In this document: positions 11,916-23,141 of the stretch, one piece after another | Layout of the letters: every line of letters begins with the position of its first letter | How positions within the stretch are numbered: position 1 is the first letter of the stretch | Source: Cristatella mucedo | Taxonomy: Eukaryota > Bryozoa > Phylactolaemata > Cristatellidae | Assembly (NCBI GenBank): GCA_009760855.2 | Contig: WPIO01000044.1 | Coordinates: forward strand, 1,466,001 to 1,530,000 | Direction: 5' to 3' | DNA: 64,000 bases | Notes under the pieces: model-generated | What the model was told of the DNA's origin: nothing | What the model saw: only the letters and a program-made list of their open reading frames with translations | Databases searched by the model: none | Position numbers and translations under genes: made by a program

Positions 11916-12102
11916 AGATGACATTACTTTACAAATTGACTATGCAAAATATGTCTGCGTAATACAGCTTTAGAATCTGAGGAGCCGCTCGTTCTAAGCC
12001 AAAAACGCTGATTTGCAAACAATATACGAAACTTGCCTGAAAGATAATTGGTCAAATCTATACAGGGCATTTTAAGACGGCCGCGGTCGATATTTGCTGC
12101 AG

Positions 12103-12231
12103 ATTGTCAGAAAAATCAGGATGCGTCGTCTTAGTACGACCAAAGCGCTGCTGTCAACAGAGCAAACCAAACCATTGCCAACAACCCTTCCAGCGGAAAC
12201 GTCGGCGCAGACTACTACAATTTCTACGACG
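12103..12231 (+). CDS. Internal exon, Ser/Thr-rich mucin-like segment (43 codons)
   Basis: Flanked by a good acceptor (TATTTGCTGCAG) and a strong donor (ACG|GTAAGC). The exon is 129 nt and open in phase 0 at both ends. It encodes 43 residues: a basic start (IVRKIRMRR), then a Ser/Thr/Pro-rich stretch containing PLPTTLPAE and TTTISTT, with no cysteine. Such segments are usually O-glycosylated stalks of secreted or surface proteins. The phase matches the mucin exons from 20,523 onward, so it could splice to them directly. The same strand and similar composition suggest it belongs to the same gene. The start exon is not identified. Splice sites and frame are seen; membership of the gene is inferred. 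Confidence 0.6.
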
Positions 12232-12388
12232 GTAAGCATCCTTCTCTTAAAGCGAATGCTTAGGTGGCTTTGTGCAGTTTCATAGTATGCGTTTTTCAAT
12301 TTATCAGCATGCAAATAATGCACCATAACAGAGAGGTACGTATATTTAGCACCTACACGAAAGATATGCTCTAAACTCTGAACAACAA

Positions 12389-12862
12389 TATACCGTATTT
12401 TCACGAGTATAATTCCCACTTTTTTCCTATTTCTTTTAGAAAAAATAAACCTCTGACTTATACACTGTAAGTTAAATAATGTCAAAACCACTCCTTGCCT
12501 ACCTATCCAGACTGCTTTGTTCATATGGCATTAACTAGTTTATATTATAGTTTACTTTAGTTGGCCATATACCATAAAATTGCGAATTTCAAACATGCTG
12601 GATGAAGCTGAAGAGGATGCAATCTATGAGGACAGTAAACGATTCAGACATTAACAATGCTGCAGACGACTATGAAGATGGGATGCAGTGATACTGATAG
12701 CAAGTTTCTTGCTCACTGTGATGAATAAAGCAAACATGTTAATAAAAATGAGCTATATAGTTAGTAATAGTATTTCTAAATTACAACTTTAAAAAATAAA
12801 ATGTTTTGTCCAAAATTCAGGGTGTGACCAATACTTGGGTGCGACTTATAATCATAAAGTAC
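12389..12862. mobile_element. Decayed Tigger/pogo-like DNA transposon, copy B
   Basis: Same imperfect inverted ends as at 866-1,355. It lies in what would be the intron downstream of the 12,103 exon. The acidic remnant (DEAEEDAIYEDSKRFRH) is readable near 12,600. Confidence 0.5.
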
Positions 12863-13067
12863 TAGAACTTTTAGTAAGCTATGGGCAAATGAATGATAAA
12901 ACTATACCCTAAGCATTTCTTTTTTATTGTGGAGCTTAAAGAACCGGTTTGATCAAGCAATATGCATATATGCATATATATTAATGTAGAACAGGACGAG
13001 AATAGGGAGCTTGCTAGTACCCCTATACCTCATAATCCCATTTATGCTGGCCAATGAAAAGTAATAA

Positions 13068-13240
13068 CTGATTTAACAGCCTAATTTGCATTGCGGCAGA
13101 AGAGTCTGACCAGCTTTCACTACCGCTTGCAATAGGCAGTAAAGGATCGCTCAGCTACCGAAGGATTCTAACCCACAACCTCGGTTGTGAAGCATGTACC
13201 TGACCTCATTGGCATTGGCAATGCACGAGGCAATGCAAGT
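13068..13240 (-). mobile_element. tRNA-derived SINE, copy B
   Basis: The minus-strand B-box-like stretch GGTTAGAATCC lies at plus-strand 13,163-13,173. It is the duplicate of the copy at 1,573-1,745 and shares its body and CTGTTAAATCAGT end with 18,011-18,180. Confidence 0.5.
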
Positions 13241-15490
13241 GGAGTTCTTGGTTCGTCATTAAATAGCTACAGTGCCCCGGAAACTCAGCCTGAACCTTCG
13301 CTCAAGATACGAGGGGCTTAAGGATAGGGCAATGGCCTTCTTCAGAGGCGGTATCAGTTAGCAATAACTACACGATACCTTACTACCAACACTCTCAAGA
13401 GGGTACGGGTCACAAGAGATACTTGATTTACGGACCCGGGCAGCTGTTAGTTCTTGATCTTCGGCGGCTTGACGCAGTGTCCAGGAGTGCCTGCAACCCA
13501 TTGTACAGAATACTAGCGCTGAGCGACGGGAGCCACCACCGTGCCACAATCCTTTCAAGAATTCTTCACTGACTTCTAAAAGTCAGTGACCTCATCGCGC
13601 ATTCTGCCGCTATGTCAAAGGGGTAAGCCTTATCGTATATCAACTACCCCTGGCCTAATGAAGCCTCTTAGGTAACATATTTATATAATTTATCCGAATA
13701 TCTAAGAAATATGACACGGAGGCCGGAGGTATGAGGCCGGAGTGCTAGCCACACTGGACTTTCAAACGTTCAATAATGACCAAAACAACTTTCCATACGC
13801 TTCTACTTCGAACGAGTTCATCTTACGGAATAGAAATGCGAAAAGCCAATGGAATTTCGAGGGAAGTTGAGGAAGTAATTACATTGAAAGACCCCCATGA
13901 GAAAGTGCAACGATTCTCAACAAAGTAGCATATTCAGATGCATACACACGGGTGAAGATTCTAAAATCACGCTTGACAGTGTTTCATCTGCTGTGCAAAA
14001 GAGATTTGTTTTCAAGAGGTTTGAGCGAAGAAAAAGCGAATGCTAATTATTTATTTGTGCAAAGCCTGAAAGTACGAGATTAGATGCTTATAGGGAGTGA
14101 GAAGAAAAGGAAGTACCCTTCTACGGAGTGGGGGGGGGGTACGAGTAGGATGCTGACGTAACAACAGCGGCAAGGTATAGAGCAGATAAGCATATTGAAC
14201 CTAAGGCCTGAATGAACCTAGACGTCAGAGGAAGCTTTTTGAATTTATTTCTTTCGCTATTTTGTCGTCATTGTTAATGAGCAGCATCATTGCGTCAGAG
14301 TAGTCCAGAACCAAATCGCAGTAATCTAGCTTTGACAGTATCAGAGTGAAGGCAATAATTACTTAGCAATTGTAGTAAGTAGAAAAAGTCACGGAGAAAT
14401 TAAGGTAACTGGCAATTAAAAATAAACTACATTGTGAATAAATTTTCAAAAAGTCCGGAGATTGCCGAAAAGTTAGTATACGTTTAGTTTTTTAAGACCT
14501 GTGTCTACATGAATTTATTTTTTTTATTGAGGTGACTAGATTAAGTTGATGCTCTTTTTCATGTTGCATGATTTAATTGTACACTTTTCTTTAGAAGTAA
14601 TTTTGGATTTTATGAGAAACATGAACAAAAACTATAGTGTAACGATCGATCTATATCCAAAGGTCTGGGTATTTGATTATTGAACGAAGAGGTAGAAGAG
14701 TAGATGCCGGAATCTAAAAAAGGGTAATGGTGAGATACTTTGGATTTATGCATGAGAGAAGCGTAGTTGATTAGTGGGACTATTTTGATAATTCAATATT
14801 TTGAACTAATCCATCTTGAAAATTATGGAGCTCAAATATTCCGAAGAGCCAACCGGAAGAAAATGCTCCCCAATACACGGTCAGTTTGATATAGGCATTG
14901 TTCGACTATTGATGGAGATATACAGGGAACATAAACGACGTGCTCATGTTAAAGGGGCAGTTGCAGGCATATTTTTAATTGTTGAAAAGAAAAGTGACTG
15001 TACATAAGAGTGATGCAACTTGCGATAAAAACAGCAACAAGACAGGGAGAAAAGTGTGCATCGGTTTTTACTCACGTTCTACGGATTACAACTTTCTTTC
15101 AAGTTGACCATTTTAGCATTAACCACTCTGTGAGGTTTTTCATGGTTCTGAAAATAAATACTGCAAAATATTTGTCATCCAAGTCGATTCATGGCAATTA
15201 TAGGGCCTATAAAGCAATTTTCTGGTCAGATAATCACCTTTACCCAGAATCAGAAAGTCTGCTCTACCAAGGGAAAGACAGCCAGCTCTGCTAAGAATCA
15301 GATAGTCCATCAAAGACCTACGTCTCACAGCTGATCTACCGGCCAACTGCTGGTTTTCTAACTTTGTTTATGACGGGGTTTTCAAATTTTCCCGCTAAAA
15401 TATTTGTGAGTAACGGTCCTTTATAGATTTCCTGAGACTTTAAAATTCAAATTGACGAATTATAGCAACCGTCAGGTGGGTTCGCTAATT
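13241..15490. other. Non-coding intronic stretch of copy B
   Basis: It contains a 10-G tract at 14,130-14,139 and a 63-codon open frame at 14,816-15,007 that is unrecognised and shared with copy A. No exon with a convincing acceptor/donor pair was found. Confidence 0.4.
14975..15173. other. 199-bp presence/absence segment between the two duplicates
   Basis: Copy B has 199 bp here that copy A lacks. The segment is bounded by a direct ATATTT (14,969-14,974 and 15,168-15,173), and copy A has a single ATATTT at 3,529-3,534. This fits either a microhomology deletion in A or an insertion in B. The segment has no recognised family. Confidence 0.7.
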
Positions 15491-17560
15491 ACTTGACTGT
15501 ATGTTGAAGTTAGGCTTCGTCCAACACGTTAGTCATACGAGTTATATTGGTGGCCATGTTCTTGATCTCGTGATCGTAGAGGATGTCTGCCCCACTGACA
15601 TGGCTTTGTACCCGCTAACCACCATCCCGAATGCTTCATTAATCTCGTCAACTGTTCCAGTTCCATCGTATGTAGATGCTAACATCGAGTTTGTCAAGCT
15701 ACGAAAATTTCAAATCATCGTCGCCGAGAAACTCTTGAAATCTGTGTGTGATGCTGGTTTTAGGGTTTAGGATTTAGGGTGCTATTACTTACACCCTACT
15801 TATTATTTACACCCGCCCTTTACACCCACACTCTACTAAGATAAAGCCTCGATACCTTCACTGATGGAGTAAACTCGAAACGCACGAGTGCTCTCGATGA
15901 GCACGCTTCCCTACTTCCTACCCTTCCCTACTTCCCTACTTCTGTCCGTGTTTTCGATTTACCAAAAAACTTCAAAATATGCGCCGTGTAAAGGCGCATG
16001 CTTGATCATCACTTTAAGAAGTCTTGGTAGGACAAAAATCTAAACAATTTCAAATGATTCCTCTGAGTCTACACCCGGAATCTCAGAAAAACCAGGGATT
16101 CTTTTTTCACTCGAAAGCTTACTTCCTGCGACTCAGACCCAAAATAAGTTATGAGAGAGTGAATTGCTTTCTTGCCAACCTTGCGAGGTCTCACTCCCTG
16201 GAATTTAGGGTTCGGACGACAAGTTGTAAGCCTTTCCTGTTGGAAAATCGCTCATATTCGTGCCTCCATAAAATCACCGCTGGCTAAAGCAAATGTCAAA
16301 TATTAATCTTTGACCTTCATCAAGAAAATTTCTCACGTTTTAGGAAACAAAGTGAGTGGCTACCTTATTAAAGTCTTGTAAAAATGTTTTAGTTTCCTGA
16401 AGACCAAATATCCTCTTCTTTGTGGTCTTCACTATCAAATACAAGTAGTCCAGATATAAGGCAGGTTTGTAAGACTTCTCTTGATAATGATGTTATTACA
16501 AAGCATTTCAAATGCTCTACCAATACTTCTGGATGGAATTCAGAGGTCTCAGTAAACTATCACCCAGTTTCCCTTCTTTTTTCTTTTCGAAGATACTCAG
16601 CAAATTATCGAAAAGCTTGTAGAACCTATTTAAATGAACGAACTGCCAGAAGAAGTTTAGTAGGTACTTGAGCGACAACACTCCACTGAAACTGCTCTTC
16701 CCCCTGTTTAAAACTACATCCTAAGACCCTGGCCCTCGTGATCAATAAACTCCTTTCGACAATATTGGTCACGATATACTGCTTGAACAATTGAGAACCA
16801 CGATCGCTCTGGCTAACGAGGCACTGGAGTAGTTCAATCGTACTTGCCTGATCTTGTTCAATCAGGTTTTGTGGTGGTCAAGTTTCATCCAGCAGACTAG
16901 CCACCTGAGGTTTTCCACAATGTTCAGTTATCGATCCTTTGCTGCTCTCCATTACCATCTCCTTACCAAGACTGCGAAAAGCTATTTAGACCCACGGTAT
17001 CGGCAATAACTTCTATGCTGACGATATCCCGCCGTTTTGTTGTTTAAACCTTCAGAATCTGCTGTAGTGAATCATAAAGTGAACGCATGCCTTCCCAAAA
17101 ATTACTGCAGGGCTAGTTTACAAATCCCCGTGGGTTGACCATGCGTGGGTTGACCATCCTTTGCTAAATGAGCATGGATGTCTGCCAGTTGATTAACAGA
17201 TGCAGAGTTAAGTTCTTATTCTGACCCACAAGGCTCACCACGTCTTGACTCCTCAACACCCAGCTGATCTGCTATACCAGTTTCAGCTTCCTCGTACCCT
17301 CAGGCCCTATACGGACTATGAATTAGCTGTTCCATTTGACAGAAGCTTTTGGTCTGCAGGTCCCAGTCTGTGGAACACACTTCCACAGCTCTTACGCAGC
17401 GACATCTATTCTCCTGCTGCCGGCTGTGGCACATCCTTTCCAACCGTCCTGTGCTGCTAAGTCCATTCTTCTCACTAGCTCAGTGGTTCTCCTGACTTTA
17501 CTACGCTTCTCACTTCTCTGTGTTGCATAAAATGAGTCTGTTGGCTACCGAATGCATACC
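15490..17560 (+). mobile_element. Decayed CR1/L2-like LINE: endonuclease to 3' end
   Basis: An endonuclease tail (GHVLDLVI at 15,552-15,575, then SLISSTVPVP) is followed by RT fragments: SLSNTSSPDI near 16,425, NYHPVSLL near 16,555, and a broken RT core around 16,760-17,060. The C-terminal segment (SAGPSLWNTLPQLL, about 17,355-17,395) comes last. The usual catalytic SDH of the endonuclease is not preserved at the expected place. About 15,760-16,400 is too decayed to read, apart from a telomere-like repeat. The order fits one old full-length insertion. Nothing is intact. Confidence 0.7.
15758..15779 (+). repeat. Short TTTAGGG-like tract
   Basis: Three degenerate repeats of TTTAGG(G), followed by ACACCC-rich sequence to about 15,836. 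It resembles an interstitial telomere-like or simple-sequence tract inside the decayed LINE region. It is too short to mean a real telomere. Confidence 0.4.
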
Positions 17561-17643
17561 GAATTCCGCTTTAAATTTGAATGCACTAAATAAAAAAGTC
17601 TCCTGCATTGCACCCACATAGTCATAGTTGCTCTGTCTAGTTA

Positions 17644-17689
17644 CGTACATATATACATAAATAATACATAAATACATATATACATACAT
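17644..17689. repeat. TACATA simple-sequence repeat
   Basis: Irregular TACATA/ATACATAA repeats. The interval 17,561-17,820 around it holds nothing else that I recognise. Confidence 0.6.
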
Positions 17690-17819
17690 CCAATCCTGGA
17701 AGTCAGCTAATTTCCTGTAACTTAACACCGATATGACCGAACACCTATTCATACGAAACCTCAGGTATGCGGCGAAACTAGGAGACTTCCCTCCATAAAA
17801 TAGGTGATGCTGTAGTGCG

Positions 17820-18680
17820 GCCTCCACCAGCCGCTCAGAATCAAGGTGCGCTCTTTGAAAGCAGCTGATATGTTGAAATTTATATTAGGAAGACTGCCTC
17901 TACAGCTAGCCATCACGTCCGATCGTAGTGTAAGATTTAGGACTATCTATCCCACTGGCTTGTTAGAAATTTACATAGCTTAGTGGTTCCGTCTCGGCTA
18001 GACTAAGATTAGCTGATTTAACAGTCTCATTCATATAGAAGCAGAATAAACTTAAACGCTATAGCGAGTTATTACAGTGAACAGTAAAAGATTGCCCACG
18101 GCAGGACTCTAATCCCCAACCGGTGAGTGAAGAGCGAGACTCTTCCCCCAGACTAATGCACTACTGTCTTGGCTGGGCTACCGAAAAAAGGCATTAAACC
18201 TATGTAGCTAGAAACAAATGCAGCTGCAAGGCTAGTCAAATGAATCGGAGAGATTCAACCACGTGTCTGCTTTGCGGAAGGAGCAGCGATAGCTCTAGGC
18301 TGATCAATGAGTACAGAGCAAAGCGCTTCGGCTGACCCACAAGGCCTACGGCCGTGGCTCAGCTCCGTCATATGTTGCTGAACTTCTGCACCAGTTTAAC
18401 CCTCCTCCTGCCCTCTGGTCCTCGGTGGATATTAGCTTAACTGTGTCATTTCTATGCTTACCAACTGTTGTCTTCTGGCTTTCTCTGCAGGTCCTAGACT
18501 GCGGCACTCAATTCAACAGTTTTTACTCCACGACACTTATCTTCTTGCAGCCAACTGCCGCGCATCATTTCCAAACGCCCTGTGCTGCTACTTCTACGCT
18601 ACTTGCATTCTCGACTGCTCTTCTGACTCAGCTATTCTACTAACTTTAACTTGGTTGCATGAAACGAAGTCTGATGAATA
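17820..18680 (+). mobile_element. Decayed CR1/L2-like LINE C-terminus, split by a SINE
   Basis: The first part (about 17,830-18,000) reads, with frameshifts, like the stretch before motif SRLNYC of the copy at 10,618. It is interrupted by the SINE at 18,011-18,180. The LINE then resumes with a Lys/Leu-rich stretch and ends in FSAGPRLRHSIQQFLL (about 18,484-18,531) and a cysteine-rich C-terminus with a stop at 18,681. The nested order shows that the SINE inserted after the LINE. Confidence 0.6.
18011..18180 (-). mobile_element. tRNA-derived SINE inserted into a LINE
   Basis: The minus strand carries a B-box-like GATTAGAGTCC (plus-strand 18,104-18,114) and the same AGACTGTTAAATCAG end as the other two copies. 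The tRNA-like part differs from the other copies (GTTGGGGATTAGAGTCC), so this is a more diverged member. Confidence 0.45.
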
Positions 18681-18820
18681 GGTGTACCAAACCCTTTGAT
18701 AACGCGTACCAAAACTCGCTTAAGCTTCAGGTGAAAAGATTCTAACTTGTATTCTAAAGAGAAGCTGGAGCTAATATACATACTGTACCTGCTTGACATA
18801 AGGCTATCGCTTCATTGTAG

Positions 18821-18862
18821 GCTGCTGATATGTCAACTGCAGCTGACTATGTTGTATCTGGG
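18821..18862 (+). CDS. Candidate 42-nt microexon at the left edge of the mucin array
   Basis: A good acceptor (CGCTTCATTGTAG) and a strong donor (GGG|GTAAGT) frame exactly 14 codons reading AADMSTAADYVVSG. If it is phase 0-0 it fits between the exon at 12,103 and the first mucin exon at 20,523. No copy of it is seen inside the array units. Only splice signals and phase support it, and a chance pair of signals is possible. Confidence 0.35.
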
Positions 18863-19274
18863 GTAAGTCAAGCTTCCATGTGCCTAGGGCCTCATGTCGT
18901 GGTCAAGGCTCAGCGAGATACAGATGTGTGCTATTTATTAAAGCAGGCAATTTTGACGTTAGCTTCCCAATGTCTCGTAACGACCGGAAAATATCGCCAG
19001 TAACGTCTGGTCGCCGTCGTATTTTGCAGACTAAGCTTTCACAAAACACTGTTATTCTTGCTTGATGAACCGGTGCATTTTACGGAACAAAATGCTAAAA
19101 AAGAAAGAGCCAAACTACAAAGTTTAAGAAATTAGTAGCCAGGTTTAACGTACGGGTTCGGGTAAACTTGTTAATGGACATGAACTTACGGGGACAACGT
19201 GTAGGGTATGCAATGTGATAGTGACTCGTTTGTCTGCGATCTTTTAGAAATAACAGTACCGACTGTTCGCAGGT

Positions 19275-19770
19275 TTTATCTCCGTCTGTAACTCCACAAA
19301 GTCGTAAACACTGTGTGGGTGTTTTGCAGCAGAGTTTTGTATAGAGAAGTCACGGCCAAAGCGGCTTTCAGTATGCCTTCGGTAGTCAACAGACTTTGTG
19401 TCACGCAAAAAATAAAAAGTGGTACGCATAGCAAAGTCAGGATAGTGGTTGAGGTAGTAAGTAGAATATAATTAGCAGCTCAGGACCGCTGAAAAGAATG
19501 TCCCATAGTCGGCAGTAGGGTGGTATTTGTTGTTGCCTAAGACTTTTGGGCGCGATTTCCACAGTTCAGCACCTGCAGAGGTAAGGCCTCTGTCACTAAC
19601 GGTCTTTAAGCGGAATAATGGGACCGCTAATTTATTGTCCACACAGGAGCTGAGGACACAAAAAAGCTGAAACTGGTGCAGCAGTTTACCTGGGTATGGA
19701 TGAGTAAATTAGCGCGAACTGACGCCAAATTGCACAGGCAGGATGTTTGCATTTATCTGCACTAGCGACG
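19275..19770 (-). mobile_element. Antisense LINE 3' fragment, partial mucin unit 0
   Basis: On the minus strand it reads the CR1/L2-like C-terminus with KLLHQF and NSLPKVL-like segments in broken frames. It begins at the reverse complement of the LINE tail seen at about 11,880-11,910. The inner end is approximate. Confidence 0.6.
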
Positions 19771-20522
19771 TGTAAAGCATTTGCACCATTGGCAACGTTT
19801 GTTGTAACATGGATTCGGACGAAAAAGAATCATCGTGTTTACTACAGTGGTGCTGAAACACAGCGACATTACTATTTTTGTATTCAATTTGGCCATGCAA
19901 TAGATGATTAAATCCAAGCAGATTTCATTGCTAAGGACCTTCGAAAACCCATTCTTCCGATCGTCGTGCAAATTGTATAGGCTTCACTGCGATTAAATGT
20001 AATCGCTGCTACTAGGTCATAAGAGCTGGACGTGGCAACTAAATGGAGCCTCAAACGAGATGACAATGAAAATTCAGCCTGAACTTGCAGTTAGCTAACG
20101 AGACACTACTTAAATCCATCGGACGTACGTGAGGGTCACGTTTCTCGTCAAGTTGTTTATTCGTCACAACGAAGCTAGTACTCAATTTTAGGAAGACTAG
20201 CGGGCCTGTGTGGCACTTCTCTCATATTTTCCCGTACTATTAGGACGAACTGTGTGACACTTTGGCTATGCATAGCTCAATGTGTAGCTAGACCTCGCCC
20301 TAGACGACTTTAACGAGTTCCGTGTATCAAAAGTACTTCCGGAGAAGTAAATGAGATGAGGCAGCTTAGCATCACATGGAAAGACCCAGATGCACTACAT
20401 AAAAAGTTCACGATGCGTGGACAACCCTGCAATGACCAAAGTAGGGTACATATAACTACTGCTACGGCGTTCAAACCACGAGAGTCATTACCAATCACTA
20501 AAGTCTGTCGATTTACTTTTAG

Positions 20523-20987
20523 GGAACAGCGTCCGGAACGATGCCAAAAGATGGGGATAGATCTGTGACTTTGCTGGAACCAGGCTTATTGGTGACGTCA
20601 GCAGCTATTAGCTCGGTCATGCCTACGGGTACCATTGAAACAAATACGACTTCCATGCCGTCAACGGTGACGACTGCAGTTACGCTTGGCACCAGTGAGG
20701 AACGTAGCACCTTACCAATCGTCACAGTTGCAACTCTGTCGAGCACTAGCGAAGTATCAGGTAGCAGTTCAACTCTTCCGCTTGCAATCTCATACACGAT
20801 AAACTCAAGTACGGTAGCTTCCCAATTAACGACAACGGCGTTGGAAAGTTTTACAACTTTATCGTTTCTGCCAAACACGACGACGAGCCAAGCGGCGACA
20901 ACCGTCCCCATTGAGTCCACTCAATCTCCGGTCGTTTCAAGGAGCACCACTGTAAGCTCAACGGTGGATGTGCTGACCGACACTCAG
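20523..20987 (+). CDS. Mucin-like exon, unit 1 (155 codons)
   Basis: The acceptor is ATTTACTTTTAG and the donor ACTCAG|GTATGG. The exon is 465 nt, phase 0 at both ends, starting GTASGTMPKDG and ending DVLTDTQ. It has no cysteine, is rich in Ser and Thr throughout, and has N-glycosylation sequons (NTT, NSS, NTT). This is the composition of a mucin-type, O-glycosylated stalk. It is the most diverged copy: it lacks two codons (TL within PTTLVTV in other units) and has EER and DVL where others have DER and AVL. It was probably the ancestral or edge unit. No specific mucin family is recognised. Confidence 0.8.
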
Positions 20988-21892
20988 GTATGGATAATGT
21001 GCCTGAGATGCTCTTGTTAACAAATTCTGAGCCTCAAGCTCCCCGCATCGTTTTTATAATTGGGGTATTTGTGTAACTTATACACAATAGGTAGTTTGCT
21101 TAATCAGGAATACGGTAAACGTTATTCATGGGCATAGTCGCATAGTCAAACCGTCTGGTAGATCATTGTGAACATCGCTAAAGAGACCGATGTTTCAGTG
21201 CAAGCGTTTGTCCGAATGCACCTGATGAGATCTAAAGTCTAAGTATACTGATGAGTATTGTAAAGGAAAGTGATCGTACGAAGAGGTAAGAAAGAAGAAG
21301 GTTCATTTACGGACGTTGTGTTTAGAAGCGGTAACTGATTTCCTCGTAGCATTTAAGACTTGTATTCGAGTTAAATGCAAACCAGCATAGCTGCAGAAGT
21401 GGTCATTATTCACCTAAGAGGCGCACCCGCCAGTGTGATGAGAACGAACTGTCACGTGTAATTGAGTGCATTCCGAAGGCCGAAGCCTCATCTCTGTTCG
21501 TCTTTCACGAATTTATACCACTATGGCCTGCTGGGTTTGATTGACTTCGCGATATCGAAGCCAGTTGTTTGCTTTGACATTAGCTTCTTGAGGTCTTGTA
21601 ACGACCGGAAAAAAGCGTCATTACCGGCTGGTCGCCGTCGTATTTCGCAGACTAAGCTTTCTGAAAACACTGGTATACTCGCTTGTTGCACCGTTGCATT
21701 TAACGGAACAAATTCTAACAAGAAAGAGCCAAGCTACACAGTTTAGGAAATTAGTAGCGAGGTTGTACGTGAGCATTCGGGTCAATTTGTTAATGGACAT
21801 GAAATTACGGGGAGAACGCGTAGGTTGTGCAATGAGATAGTGACTCGTTTGTCTGTGATCTTTCAGAAATGACAGTACCTACTGCTCCCAGG
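20988..21892 (+). other. Intron content of a mucin unit
   Basis: From the donor to the antisense LINE no exon is convincing. A conserved frame near 21,540-21,746 (residues such as CFDISFLRSCNDRKK and ILACCTVAFNGT) occurs in every unit. An alternative phase-0 frame after TAGCTGCAG (about 21,402) is open in units 2, 3, 4 and 6 but has a stop after six codons in units 1 and 5. This variation suggests non-coding sequence. The same layout repeats in each unit. Confidence 0.4.
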
Positions 21893-22395
21893 TTTATCTT
21901 CGTCGGTAACTCCAAAAAGTGGAAAACACTGTGTGGGTAATTTGCAGGAGATTTTTGCATAGCTCACTCACGGCCTAAGCGGCTTTCAGTATGCCTTCGG
22001 TAGTCAACAGACTTTGTGTCACGCAAAAAATAAAAAGTGGTACGCATAGCAAAGTCAGGATAGTGGTTGAGGTAGTAAGTAGAATATAATTAGCAGCTCA
22101 GGACCGCTGAAAAGAATGTCCCATAGTCGGCAGTAGGGTGGTATTTGTTGTTGCCTAAGACTTTTGGGCGCGATTTCCACAGTTCAGCACCTGCAGAGGT
22201 AAGGCCTCTGTCACTAACGGTCTTTAAGCGGAATAATGGGACCGCTAATTTATTGTCCACACAGGAGCTGAGGACACAAAAAAGCTGAAACTGGTGCAGC
22301 AGTTTACCTGGGTATGGATGAGTAAATTAGCGCGAACTGACGCCAAATTGCACAGGCAGGATGTTTGCATTTATCTGCACTAGCGACGTGTAAAG
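21893..22395 (-). mobile_element. Antisense LINE 3' fragment, mucin unit 1
   Basis: Closely related to the copy in unit 0 for several hundred bases, more so than to units 2-6. It begins at TTTATCTTCGTCGGTAACTCC, the reverse complement of the LINE tail. Confidence 0.6.
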
Positions 22396-23141
22396 CATTT
22401 GCACCGTTGGAACCGTTTGTTGTTACATGGACTCGGACGAAAAAGAATTATCGTGTTTTCTACAAAGGTGCTGAAACACAGCGACATTACTATTTTTGTA
22501 TTCAATTTGGCCATGCAATAGATGATTAAATCCAAGCAGATTTCATTGCTAAGGACCTTCGAAAACCCATTCTTCCGATCGTCGTGTAAATTGTATAGGC
22601 TTCACTGCGATTAAATGTAATCGCTGCTACTAGGTCATAAGAGCTGGACGTGGCAACTAAATGGAGCCTCAAACGAGATGACAATGAAAATTCAGCCTGA
22701 ACGTGTAGTTAGCTAACGAGACACTACCCAAATCCATCAGATGTACGTGAGGGTCACGTTACTCGTCAAGTTGTTTATTCGTCACAACGAAGCTAGTACT
22801 CAATTTTAGGAAGACTAGCGAGCTTGTGTGGCACTTCTCTCATATATTCCCGTACTATTAGGAAGAACTGTGTTACACTTTGGCTATGCATAGCTCAATA
22901 TGCAGCAAGACCTCGCCCTGAACGACTTTAACGAGTTCCGCATATCAAAAGTACTTCCGTAGAAGTAAATGAGATGAATCAGCTTAGCATCGCATGGAAA
23001 GACCCAACTCCAGTACATAAAAAAGTTCGCGATGCATGGACGACGCTGCAATGACCAAAGTAGGGTACCGAGAACTACTGCTACGGCGTTCAAAACACGA
23101 GCGGCATTACCAATCACTAAAGTCTGTCGATTTACTTTTAG

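Larger units (their letters stand above)
11593..15650. repeat. Segmental duplication copy B, cleaner copy of 1-4,020
   Basis: Co-linear with the left end of the window and shorter by a few percent because it lacks copy A's scattered added bases. Reading frames that are broken in copy A, such as the Ser/Thr-rich exon, are open here, so copy B is the better version of the locus. Confidence 0.85.

Noticed and set aside
20519-20920. Minus-strand open frame of 133-135 codons (starting MDSMGTVVAAW) opposite each mucin exon, open in all six units
   Set aside because: It is the mirror of a Thr/Ser-rich exon, whose codons rarely create antisense stops. Its conservation follows from conservation of the plus-strand exon, and it has no splice or promoter context of its own.
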